From Formicarius rufipectus (Eukaryota > Chordata > Aves > Passeriformes > Formicariidae): DNA of 64,000 nucleotides. The translations under genes and the position numbers were made by a program. Under the pieces are notes generated by a model. The model searched no databases. It was given only the letters and a program-made list of their open reading frames with translations, and was not told the origin of the DNA. Shown here one piece after another: positions 36,850 to 48,354 of the stretch. The DNA is taken from NCBI GenBank assembly GCA_013399695.1, contig VXAU01006141.1, positions 702,398 to 766,397 on the forward strand. Reading direction: 5' to 3'. Numbering within the stretch: the first letter of the stretch is position 1; each line of letters opens with the position of its first letter.

Positions 36850-36952
36850 TGTGCATTAGCCCCATTCTGCAGAATTGAAAGTTGGTACATGCCTGCTGGG
36901 TCTCATTGTGGTGTGGCAAGTCCGTGACCAAATTAGGAACAGAATTAGAATT
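36850..36952 (-). repeat. MIR-like SINE remnant, inverted (tentative)
   Basis: AGCCCCATTCTGCAGAATTG followed about 50 bp later by GTGGCAAGTCCGTGACCAAA and TTAGGAACAGAATTAGAATTC resembles the reverse strand of MIR (CCCCATTTTACAGATGAG ... GGTCACACAGCAAGTCAGTG ... AGGAATAGAACTC). Decayed; recall-based. Confidence 0.42.
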
Positions 36953-39900
36953 CAGTGGGTTTCTTTCAGTATGGTAGGAAAAAAATACCTAATTGCTGTA
37001 ATTTTTTAAAGCATAGTCACCTTTCTGGGTTTGCTATTTCAAATGAGGTGATTACAGTTTAGATGTTTGGAAATTACACTACTCAATGAATTTCTGGATG
37101 GAGAATCCAGTTGCTCTTTGGCAGTGATCCAGATGGACTAACTTTTAAAGTCTTGAAAATATTTCTGCTGTTCTGAGTAGGGTTAAAATACTTTTATAAC
37201 TCTGCATCTGTGAACTTAGTATAGTTCAGGGAATTAAAAAACAGGAATGGGATTACTAGTCACGTAAAAATTCAACTTTACACAGATAAGTAAAAATAAG
37301 GAAAATCCATTTTGCATTTATTACAGATAGATTAAATAAAAGAAGTGTTACTTGTGATTACCAAATTGAACCTCTTGTTTTGGGTCACTTGGTCCTTCAT
37401 GATCTTAGAACCTATAAATCCTCTCCACATAGCTCATTTTTATTCAGAAACAAAAATCAGCTTTTGAACCCTTTCAAGTCTTTAAGAACTTTAAATAAGC
37501 TTGGCATTGGACTGATCTAATGGAATAATTTGAAATAAAGAAAATACCTGGTTTGCACCTGTAGAGAAGGCCTAAAGCTGTCAGAAGTTGGTTTAATGCT
37601 TCCAGACGTCTGTCCATAAGGTCTTGGTAACAGTTAGCTTAGTCAAGGATACTGACGACAATGGCTTTTTGCCACAGCTGTATAATGGTTCCTTACAAGA
37701 TTGGTGAGGTGTTACTTGAAACTTCCTGTAGCTTTTAAATTAAAACTAGAAATAGATTTCATTACAAGAAGGCCCCCCACCCCAAGTGCCACCACTTTTT
37801 TTAACCTGTAAATGTGGTTTGATCCAGATGTTTCCTACCGTAAATTTTACTTTTGGGCAGATACTGATAGAAATTGAACCATTTTCCTTCAGTAATTTCA
37901 AAATTATTAGTTTTGCCTTTCTCTGAGATATTCAACAGTAACAAAACCAAAATGTCAAAATCTGATTTTTCAGCCAGAAGAAGACTTAACAGAGCACACT
38001 CTTACTCTTGGGCTTTCATGTAATAACTTTTTTGTGTGAAAAGCATGACTGCCTTTTATTCTATTTTGTAGCTTGCGAGTTTACAGAAAAATTCCTCCTG
38101 TTTCCTATTGCGGTGTTCTCATTTCTGGGAGGTGGATGACAGGCCAATGGATTTACTTTTTTTAAAGGAGTTTTTTATCTTTTGGGCTTCAGTCTTTGTT
38201 CCAGATACTGCATTTGTCTCTGAGGAGTTGTGTGCCTTAGTAACATATGGCTTGTAGAAAGGTTTTAGAAGTTTCTCATCTTTGTTGCTCTGAAAATATA
38301 TGAGAGATGTATTTGAAATCAACTATAAAGATGATATCTACCAAATTGATTATATTAAGGTGTTATAATAACAGTTTTTTTGAAAAAGTCTGCTATTACT
38401 GTAAAGTTGGGCATCCTCCTAACCACATCAGGTTTAGCTATAAGCAAATTCTTGGCCTCTTAATTACACTCTGTAATTTTGTTTAAGAGATTGATTCTGC
38501 AGTGTGTGGGCAGATCTCTGCTATTGGGTGGAACTTACTGCAGTTTGAAAGTATTTAAGGTAATAATGTTTAAGTTAAATACTGCATAATTGGGAAGAAA
38601 TTTTTTAATGAGTTTGTGTTTCTTCTGTGTTGATGAAAACAGTTCTTCAGAACTTCTCTAGGAGATGTTTGATTTACCCTTGTTTAAAAAAAAAATGCTG
38701 TTTTTGAAAATTGAATCTTTTTTCAAACCTTCACTACCCCAAAAGTTTCTGAAAGTTTTTGAGTAACTTTGAGGTGTCTGCTGATTCTTCGGGGTGAAAA
38801 GGGAATTTTTGCCCTTTATTAGAAGACCTGAAGATCTGGCTTGTGTTTGGGTTGAAGTTGTGGGGTGTTCTTGGTGCGTTTACCCACTAATTTGTGGGAC
38901 TAGGATGACTGTAGGTGGAATATTCAAGTATGTGTGTGATTCCACTTGCAAAGTGGGTGTTTCCATCTTAAAATATCAATGATACGTAAACAATGAGAGA
39001 ACACTTCCCTTGGAAAAATTAACTTCAAAATACCATAGGCAGTAGGAAAAAATGTTTTCCCACTGTTCTTCTTGCTTAAAATGGATGAGAAAAAAAATCA
39101 GATGTTGAGCCTTGTGTTTCTTTTTTAAACTCAGTAATTAATTTGAATGCAAGGTGAGGTCAAGGGGAGAGTCTTGAATCCTTAACAAGCTTGTTTAGAA
39201 TTTTAGTTATTGAAAATAAAAAATGTTATGTTTTCATTTAAAAACTAAACCCAGTCCTTTCTTTTCAGTAGTTGCGGGATTGTTGGAGTGTTTTTTTGCT
39301 TCTTAGAAATGCTTCACTATTTTCATGACTCTAGAGTCTTTTAGAGTAGGTAAATGTTGAATTTTGTCTGTTTAATACAAGCTGAAATCTTGATTCTTCA
39401 AACTTTGTATATATGAAAGACAAAGGGAAGGTATAGACCCAGTTTTCTCTTTGTGTAATAATGCGAAAGCAGTCCTGCAGGCTCTCCTAGTAACTATGTC
39501 TGCTATGGGTAACTATGTGTTTCTAGATTGAATACTTGGTCTTGTTTTCTTGTGGTTTACTTGGAACATCCTGTGTGTGGTACAGAGGAATACAGATTAG
39601 GAGATAAAAATAATCACACACTGTATTAGATGTGCTTATAGGCAAAGCACAGTGTAAAGCAATTTTATCAGCTGCTGTATGACATGGCAGACTTCACAAA
39701 GGAATTTGAATATGGTAATACAGCATAGTTGAAAGAAGAGGTGTGAGGATGATTTCTTCCCACATAGATGGAAAGATATATAAATATCTACAAAAAATGC
39801 TGGAAAACAGACTTAATAGCCTTAAAATATATATAAAAGCATGATGCTACCATTTCAGGATGCAAGGTTAAAATGTGTATTTCATGGTGCTCTGGAGAGG

Positions 39901-40399
39901 TCCATGTGTTTCCTCCCTCAAACTTGGAAGATCAGCACTATTTAATACCGATGTAAATGTCCAAATTCAAAAGATGTGCAGGTTGTTTTATGATGTGGGC
40001 ATCTAGCCATTTATCAGTCCTTCCAGGTATAATCAGCCTGAAGGCTGGAGCAGAACTCTTCCAGCCGCCTGCTTTGCCTGCCAAAGAAAATCCAGTCCAC
40101 TGAATTGGTGGAAATTGCTGACTGGTCACCTAGAGACTGCTCCTTACTTAAGCGGTAAACCAGCTGTTCAGCTGCGGCTCCTGTCCCTGCACAGCACTTG
40201 CGAATTGAGATAGCAGAGAAACTTATTCATCCTATTCCCATTAATAAAACAAAATTAAGTGCTAGTAGGAGCACGGCGGTTGCCCATCAGTTTGGGTTTC
40301 TTAATGGAAAGTGCACAACTGCAGGAAGTTCTTTCCTCCTTATCCCTTCTTGCTCACCCAGGACAGCACCAGATATTTTTACAGCAGTTTGGCTGATGG

Positions 40400-41000
40400 T
40401 TTAGGGTATACGAGGCGTGTTCCAGCGGCGCTCCCGAGGAGCTGCACTGCAGGGCGCGGGCAGCTTCCCGGGCGGATCCCGGGAGCCGGCGCTCCCAGAG
40501 TTCGGTGCTCGGCTCCCGGGAAGCCCTGCGTGCGGATTGACATGGCAATCGCCTTAAGGGGACAAATTTAGTTGACGGCAATCCGCGCTTAATCTGCCGG
40601 AGCCGTGGACGCCTCCGTGGAGAGGGGGCGGGCGGCAGCGCTCGGGGCTGGCTCGGGCAGCCAGAAACTTCTGGCAGCTTCCCGGCTCCTCTCCTTAAAG
40701 CGGCAGCTCCCTGGAGAAAGGCTGGTCCTCCGCTGTCGCCCCGAACCAATGTCCCGGGCTCCGTGTCCCGCCGAGGCTGCAGCATCCACCCGGCTGTGCG
40801 CAGCCCCTCGGGAGCTGCACCAGCCCCGCTCAGCGCCCGCCAGTGCTGGGGAAGGGCTCGCCCCGCGCTCCTCCCGAACAGCCCTGCCCCGGCTGCCCCT
40901 GTCACCCAGCACAGCCGGCGCCCCTTCTGGTAGCCCGGCCTCGGTCATTCATGCAGACGAAATAGTGATCCCTCTTGGCGAGTGAAGGTCTTCGATACCG
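40400..41000. promoter_or_regulatory. Orphan CpG island inside ARID4B intron 2
   Basis: About 600 bp of GC- and CpG-rich sequence, 25 kb from the main promoter and 1.7 kb before exon 3. It contains a GC box (GGGGGCGGGCGG at about 40624), a CCAAT box at 40746-40750 (CGAACCAATG) and no coding exon. Open frames on both strands (40605-40985 plus, 40354-40905 minus) match nothing I know and are likely composition artefacts. It may be an alternative ARID4B promoter, an antisense RNA promoter or an enhancer. Confidence 0.65.
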
Positions 41001-42737
41001 GTCTTCTGCATGTGGTATAACAAGGACGCGAACAAGTCGAGATGCCACCATCAGCTTCACTTTTCTGCTTCTTCCAGTGTGAACGGAAGGATTTTCAAGA
41101 GCATAGAGACATAGAAACATTGGCAGGAGACCTGGGGTGTGTATTAAATCCTCTCCGCATGAGAGAAGTTCATGATCTCATTATAAATGAATGATGGTGT
41201 GTGCTGGACATACTTTTCAGGTTTCCTGTTAAAGCCATCAATAATCTTTTGTTTATGACATGCTACTGAAAAGGTAGTTCTTATCTGTAAATTATAAAGT
41301 TGAATTGGTTATGTTCACATATAAACTGTAAATGCAAATTTGAATTACCTTATAGAAAAAAATGAAGGCTGAGACTGCAGCTCAGAAATTTGGGGACAGC
41401 AACATATGAGACTAGTACAGTTGTTTCAAGATACCTCAAGATATCCTCAGTAATTTTAGAAAGCTCAGAACTTTTTATATTGTAGGGTGGTCCAGTGTTT
41501 GTATCTCCCTCTTCTCTTTAAGGAGTGCTGCAGTGCTTCTTGTTATAATACTTTCTGTATTGTAATACCTTATCTGAGGTGACTGAATCATGTTATCATA
41601 TTTTAGCTGTATTTTATCATGCTGTGTTTTTTTCCTGGTAACCTGCTCTGAGAAGCAAAAAAAGAATAAAAACAAATCCTGATAAAGCATGTCAAAATTT
41701 AATAGACAGATATATTCACTCTGAGTGTAAGGACACCTATTAAATGACATAAGCACAAAGCAGATAAGGGATAACAGGAAGGTAAAAATAGCTGCATACT
41801 AATTTTTAATCTCTCTAATGTTGGTGGAAGTGAAAGAAACCTGCTTGAGAATTTGTGTTTCAGAGCTGATGAAAATTATGAAAGTCATGGTAAGAATTAT
41901 CTGAAATTAATGCCAGACTTTGATTATTGTTGTTTGCTTTTCTAGTTTGCCTTCTCTGTGATGCATCACATATTGCTAATTGTTTTAACTTACCTCTTTA
42001 TGCAGTTACTTCCCTCATTCTGACTGATAGTATTTTAGAAATTTCAGTAAGTGATTTTGTCACACAAAATTGCTTCAGTTTTGGGGGGTTGAAAGCCCAT
42101 GTAATTTGTCTTTCAATGGAATAATAAAATAGCAGAAAAAAATTTTACTGTGTATCCACTGAAGATTTCACATGCTGTTTTAAAGGGTATAGTGATTCAC
42201 AGTGATAGTTAAAGAAATGCATTTCACTGTTTTTCTCTCCAAAGCTACTCAAGTACAGTATTTATAGTAAACATACCTACAGTGATGATCAAATGTTCCA
42301 TATGTTTACTGATGAAAAATGAACTTAAATTTTTTGAGGGAAATAAACATCAGTGTCTTCATGCAACTTATCTGGTCTTGAGTCAATTAAAGGAGAAGGT
42401 AAAACACTTGGTTGACCTTCACCGTTGCAGCAGAACTGGTCATCTCCTGTGTCTTCAGGTGGTACAGAGGTTGGAGGCCTATGTGTTGTAGGTAACTCTC
42501 GTATTAGTTTGTGCTATTTATGGGCTTACATTTCTGTAATGCGGTTATGTATTTATGAGATTGCATTTATATTCATTGTTTAGTGTTGTGTTCTGTGTTT
42601 CTACTGCTGTGATACACATCTGCTGTGAAGTTTTTTGGACTGGTTTTAGTACTCTGTCCACAAAAGACAGTGAGACGTGACAGCTGTACTGCCTGTGTTC
42701 AGTAATTAAAAAGCAGTTGTTTTCCTTTCTGTTTCAG

Positions 42738-42848
42738 GCCATTGATGAGCCTCCCTATCTCACAGTGGGCACTGATGTGAGTGCAAAATATCGAGGAGCC
42801 TTTTGTGAAGCCAAGATCAAGACAGCAAAAAGACTTGTCAAAGTCAAG
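42738..42848 (+). CDS. ARID4B: ARID4B exon 3 (Tudor region)
   Basis: 111 nt, 37 codons, residues 3-39: AIDEPPYLTVGTDVSAKYRG then AFCEAKIKTAKRLVKVK. Acceptor TTTCTGTTTCAG, donor AAG before gtatgt; both phase 0. It opens the Tudor fold; the YRGAFCEAKIK strand motif is nearly invariant in ARID4 proteins. The second residue of the exon, Ile, is Leu in human ARID4B as I recall it. Confidence 0.97.
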
Positions 42849-45800
42849 GTATGTGGTTTTCCTGCAATTTTTTTGACCGGGAGGGAAGAGTGGAGAAAGT
42901 AATGTTCAAAGTGGCACAATGTGAAACTTCTTTTTAGTCTTAGGACAGCTGAAAGGTTGTACTTTCCTTGGAGGCTGGCAATACAGTCTTTGAAATAACA
43001 GTAAGCTTATTATTGTTGGGGGGGGAGGGGCTCCCCTACTCCCACGCTATTAAATATGCTCTGTGTCTGTCACTGCTTTGTTATCTGCCTGTATCGAGTG
43101 TTTGTGGCCTTCAGTGCCATAGGCTGATTAAAATGTGACAAACGTAGTCTTTTGTATGGAGAAAATTACCAGAAAATAACTAAAACTACTCAAAGTAGAT
43201 TTAATAGAGTTTTGTTTACTTGACAGCACAGGTCACTGCCATTTAGCAGTGACAACTAGATAATGCTTCAGGAATAAGTTGAAACCCTGCTGTCTTCCAA
43301 AAAAGACTTGGCATATTGAGTCCTACCAAATAACAAGCAGGGGATCTCACCTAAGCTTTATGATAATTAATGAAAGACTAAATCAATTTAAGTCATATGC
43401 AGTACAAATGAAAATTCTGGAGAGGGGTTACAAGAGATACATTTTAACAGTCCTTGAAAATTTAAAGTATTTTTAGAAATAAAGAGAACAATGTCTGGGC
43501 TTGTTTTTATTGTTTTGTGAGTCTACACTGCAAACTGGCCATATATTTCTGTTTGGATGAAGTTGCCATAAAGGCTTCTAATTTGGGAACAGGTACTATT
43601 TTTCTCTGCTTTGCCTCTTCATACAGAAATATTGCAGAGCAAGGATCAAAAGCACTTAGAAAACATAAATGAGATTGTTGCTCTGCAGCAGTTACAGTGC
43701 CTGAATATTTTTCTTATATCTATTGTAAATTTAAGTAAAAAATGTGTGACTTGTGAGTGGTGGCAACCTGTCATTGAAGGGTCTCCACTGTAAACTGTTC
43801 TGCATTATTTGAATCTGCCCTCATGCTGTCTCTTGATTTTTGCCTATAGTGTGTATGAGGGAGAGAGCAGGTGCTCTCCAAAACCCTGGTGGGAAGGACT
43901 ATTGTCACTTATTTGATAATAATTTTAAATACCATAAGAATATTTTAGTCTTGTCTGACAAAAGAACACATTAGTGGTGTTTCCATTTCTTAGTCATAAC
44001 TCTTAATAACATCAGCTGGTCTGTGCTTTACAGCACCATGGAACTTAAGCAAAATAAGTGTTGCCATTTAAGCTGTTAAGCATCGGTATTTAAGTACAGG
44101 AACTGTGCTGTGCCCAAATCAGTGAATTCTTAACTCATTGCAGTTCTTTGCAGGACTTCGAGTGCATGTTCCTAGATGGCCACTGTTACTGTTGTTCAGT
44201 GTTAAATATTCTTTTGGGGGTTAATTACATGCAGTTTTGTCACTTCAGTGTTTGCAGAGACATCATCTGGACATGAGATAGAATTTCTGCTGTAAATTGT
44301 TTGTGGGGATTGTGCCTATAAAGCCCCCTGGATTCGAGTTTGTGTGTGTGTCTTTGCTATTACTGTGTTGCTTAGGGCTTTCATCTCCAGTACTGTTGTT
44401 GCTTTGTAGAGTAATGTGATTTGTGGTTGAGGTTTTTGTGTGTAAGTGCTGTAATAATATCTGTTTACATTGTCTTTTGTCCACCAGGAATGTGCATTCC
44501 TTAAACTTAACACTGACCTTTTGATTTTCTTTTAAAATCTTTTTAGCTCTTTCTGGCTCATGCGTTCTTTCCCCAATATTAGCTCTAAGAAAGACCTTGC
44601 TATCAGGTGTACTTTGTTTGGAGTTTTAGTAGTTTATCTGCTACATTTATTGTTTGCTTGTTTAGCAGTTTGTTCTGGCCCAAATAAATTTTATGCCTTA
44701 GTCTTCTAGAACTACTAGAAGAGAAGGAAGTCAGTTAACTTCATACTGTCAGTTTTAGTGTAAAACATTCATTTAAGTTTTATAACTAGATGCTCTGTTG
44801 AGAAAGTGGGATGGCAACAAAATTCTTTCAGGGTTGAATACGTAATCTTCAGAGAAGTAAAATACATTTAATTGTCTCTCCTTTTTTACCTGCTTTCTTC
44901 TTCTAATTCTGCTTCCTAGAATACTTTGAGGGAGTACCTTCACAATAACTTTCCCATCACCAGCATAATTTAACAGCTTTGTTACAGGTGCTATGCACTT
45001 ACAATTTCAGTATCAGTAGGTACTATATTTCACGGTTTAGTGGATTTTTGCAACTTCTATACATGGTACAGAATTGTACAATAACACATAGCAGCATTTT
45101 GCACACTTTGTCATGGAAAACAGTAAAACCGTTGCCTGGACTTGTGAAAAGTGCTGAAGGCAGCACAGATTTGACTAAAGGGCAAGAGTTTCAGTACTAC
45201 AAGAGTGTTAGTCCACTTCATTGAATATGTGAAAGCTTTTTTTAGAGAGCTATTTAAGCCAGTTTGCTTTGACAGTGTCTCCTAAAACAGCCATCATCCA
45301 CACCCACTTGTATTCGGGCACCCTGCACAGAAGTTTTCTGTGTGTAAGTCTTTATTAAACGGAAACAAGTGAAAACATCTGCTGTAGTTCAGCTTACCAG
45401 GTCTGCCTTTTCAGGATGGTGAAGAGGGAAATCCCAGTTGAGTCTAGCCAGGTTCATGGTGTGCTGTTTTAATCTTTTGTCTGAGACGGAAACTTTTGAC
45501 ACTGGTAAATACTGTGAGAATTGAAACCCACAACTAAAAAATACTAACATAATTTCCTTAGCTTCAAGACAGGCTAGCAGTGTGACACTAAGTTTGAAGT
45601 TTGAATATTTCTGTTAATAAGCAGTATTTTTTTTGAGGACATACAAGTATCTCAAGAAGCAAAAACTGTTGGTATAAAAAAAAATCTCACCCCAAAGAGT
45701 CAAAACCCCAAGTCATCTTTAAAAAGACAAACCATTCTGGAATACACAGTAGCAATTTACTTTGTTTACCTTTCATCACAGTACATTGTGGATAGCTCAT

Positions 45801-47609
45801 AGTTTTGAATAGAGTTCCTTTTTGCTGTAAAATGCATGTAAGATAACTACAGAAATGAAATAAAAGCATATGTCTCTAAATCAGAATTGATGCATTGGAT
45901 ATTTTGTATGAACCAGTAGTGACCCCAGTTTTCAGATTTTTCTTTGTCTTAACCAAACTTGGGCTTTCTAGTTAAATCTCCTCAAAGAGAGAATTAAATA
46001 CCTGTGTCTGTCAGGATGAGTTTCAGAAGAGTGGTCTTTGCTGTGTTAATTTGTGGCCTGAACCCCTTGTCTGACTTGCGGTTACAAAGTATGATTTTGT
46101 CTGGGTGGTGGACAGAAGAAAGTATTTGCCATCAGTAGCTGCGATGGCATAGCTCTAAAAAGAACATATTCTCCGAACTATTATGTATTGTAGTTCTAAC
46201 AGAAGGCACACAAGATGACTCATTGAAGTGACACTTAGAAGACCGTAGAGCATTTTAGTGCATTTGTTTACTGTTCATCCAGTCGAGATAGTCTCTATTT
46301 AGTCCTTGTTGTAGGTACTGTTCTTGGCTTTTTCTTCCTTTTGAGGTTTACAAAACTTAAAATTTCTTCCTGAGGAGGAGAAGTAGTAGAGCTGGTGTTG
46401 GAGAACTCTCTTGTTCTGAAGGAAATGTTGTTGTTGCTGTGTGTTACAGTGAAACTCTTAACAGAATATGATCTTGGGTAGACTGGTGAAACAAGTCCAG
46501 AGATTTAATACAGGATTGCTGTAGTTGAGAGTTACTGTTACACAGCTGGATCTCATGTTGCATTCTTATTTATTTCAAATACTAAATAAATGCATCATAT
46601 ACTCACACCGAGAGAGTGTGTTCTGGTGACCATCAGAACATCGTTTGTGTATGTTAATAAATGTACATATGTACATAAAATGTAAAGCTATAATTTTCTC
46701 AGTTGCCTGTAATTTTCCTATAATTTTTTAAAACTATAGTGGAAATAGAACATCAGATGTAATTGATAGGAGGATCCTGTGATTTTCAGTGTAACCACAT
46801 TAATTGTGATTGAAATGAAAGGTGAAGGTCTGTAGCATCTGGTACAGATAACTTAATCGTCAATTTGAATTTCCAGACTTTCTTTTTTTCCTGAGGACAG
46901 CACGTGTGGGATTGAAGACACAGCCTCTATGTGTCTTTATGGGAATGACATGGAAAAATACCTTGGAAATGTTTATGGGATTTATTTACTCCAGTTTTGA
47001 AGGAGTGAGAGGTTAACTGTTTTTGCATTTCCTTCCAGTTAACTCTAAGCATGTAGGCTAGACGTTAACTGAAAGCCTATTTGAGTTATTCTTTTGTTTA
47101 GTTGATGGTAGTGTCCTGTACTTTTCTTGTGTGAGTCTTTCAACCATGACAGAGGAAAATGCACTTTAATCAGGAAAAGAAAAAACCCCATCACATAGGA
47201 TTAGATTCAGGTGCTAAAACGGTTCAATTTCAAAGTACTGAAATATAAATGTTTCTTAAAAGTTGGGCTCAGAACTCCTGTAACTTTCTCCTTTCCTGCT
47301 ATGGCACTAGAGAAGTTCAAATCATGTAAGAGAACTGCAAAGGTCTTTTTGAGCCTTTGGATGTTTTTGGTAGAGTGGTGTCTCTAATTTCCTTTAGTGG
47401 TAACGATTCTATTCTGAGAGAAGATATTTTAGAAGTTCTGATTACTATGAAATTGGTCTCTTGTATTTCTAAAATATGTGAATGAAACAGATTTCAGAAA
47501 GTGGAATGAGTATGGTGACTAACTGTAAGAGAGAAGGGCTATTGACATTTCTTTGTGCTTACACTGCTCAATTGTATCAAGCAATTGTCAGTTGAATTTT
47601 GTTTTTTAG
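42849..47609 (+). other. ARID4B intron 3
   Basis: 4.8 kb, GTATGT to TTTTTTAG. A G-run (GGGGGGGAGGGG) at about 43018-43030; a 16-bp perfect palindrome ATGTACATATGTACAT at 46661-46676. No exon, repeat family or RNA gene recognised. Confidence 0.8.
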
Positions 47610-47675
47610 GTAACCTTTAGGCATGATTCTTCAACAGTGGAAGTACAGGATGACCACATAAAGGGCCCCTTAAAG
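47610..47675 (+). CDS. ARID4B: ARID4B exon 4 (Tudor region)
   Basis: 66 nt, 22 codons, residues 40-61: VTFRHDSSTVEVQDDHI then KGPLK. Acceptor TTTTTTAG, donor AAG before gtaata; phase 0 both sides. QDDHIKGPLK distinguishes ARID4B from ARID4A (QDDQVKGPLR as recalled). Confidence 0.96.
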
Positions 47676-48263
47676 GTAATAAATTTAGTTTATATTTTGT
47701 TAATGCTTTGAAAGCCAATTTTTTTTTCAGTATTTGATATAAATGTGCATCTGTGATATGGGGTAACAGTGGAAGGTTCAACTTACTACACAGACCATAT
47801 AGGCTCACAAAGCAGAAAAGATAATGCTGCAAAGTTAGAGGTAGTGCACTCTGCATGTTAGCTTTTTCTTTTGTAGTTAAAAGGGATGCAGCATAGGCTG
47901 GTGCAAGGCTCTTTGTTCTTTTTGCCTTAAAGCCAAGAAGTATGGCTGGCTCTGATTTTTAGTCACTGTTCCTATTCAGAACTCGCTGGAGGATTTGATG
48001 GGAAAGCTTATACAAGAGTATGACATCACTCAAATTGGTTCTTGTTCCCCACCTGCTGGCAGGAAATAATCAGCTCAGTTAGTTATTTTAGAGGGATGTA
48101 AAAAGAAGTTTGAGGGATACAAATGTATTCAAGTGAAACTGGAAAAATGCATTATATTTACCATGGAATAGGTTAGAAATTATCTCTGTTTCCTAATACA
48201 AAGGTGTTGACTTCATTGCCTGTTTTAGAAACATTCTGGTGCTAAATTACTTTTATATTTTAG
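47676..48263 (+). other. ARID4B intron 4
   Basis: 588 bp, GTAATA to TATATTTTAG; nothing further recognised. Confidence 0.85.
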
Positions 48264-48354
48264 GTAGGAACTGTTGTAGAAGTGAAGAATCCAGATGGAA
48301 CTTACCAGGAAGCAGTTATCAACAAATTAACGGATGCAAGTTGGTACACTGTAG
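48264..48354 (+). CDS. ARID4B: ARID4B exon 5 (Tudor region)
   Basis: 91 nt: residues 62-91 plus the first base of Val92. Reads VGTVVEVKNPDGTYQEAVIN then KLTDASWYTV. Acceptor TATATTTTAG, donor TAG before gtaagg, ending in phase 1. LTDASWYTV is a conserved strand of the Tudor barrel. Confidence 0.97.

Larger units (their letters stand above)
16099..42737 (+). other. ARID4B intron 2 (26.6 kb)
   Basis: From the GTAAAG donor to the CTTTCTGTTTCAG acceptor. Mostly AT-rich unique-looking sequence with T and G in excess on the plus strand. Recognised content: possible MIR-like scraps (18550-18640, 36850-36952), homopolymer T runs (21749-21764, 33178-33194), twin hairpins (31489-31627), a more GC-balanced block of unknown nature (33195-33820) and an orphan CpG island (40400-41000). 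One N at 25438. No exon of another gene or RNA gene is recognised on either strand. Confidence 0.8.

Noticed and set aside
40354..40985. 126- and 183-codon open frames in the intronic CpG island
   Set aside because: Low-complexity Ala/Arg/Pro/Ser composition, overlapping on opposite strands, no recognisable domain; treated as composition artefacts.
41091..41140. CATAGAGACATAGAAACATT as another CR1/L3-like tail
   Set aside because: Similarity is too short and vague to support.
46661..46676. 16-bp palindrome ATGTACATATGTACAT
   Set aside because: AT-rich, short and within sequence where such palindromes arise easily; noted in the intron entry only.
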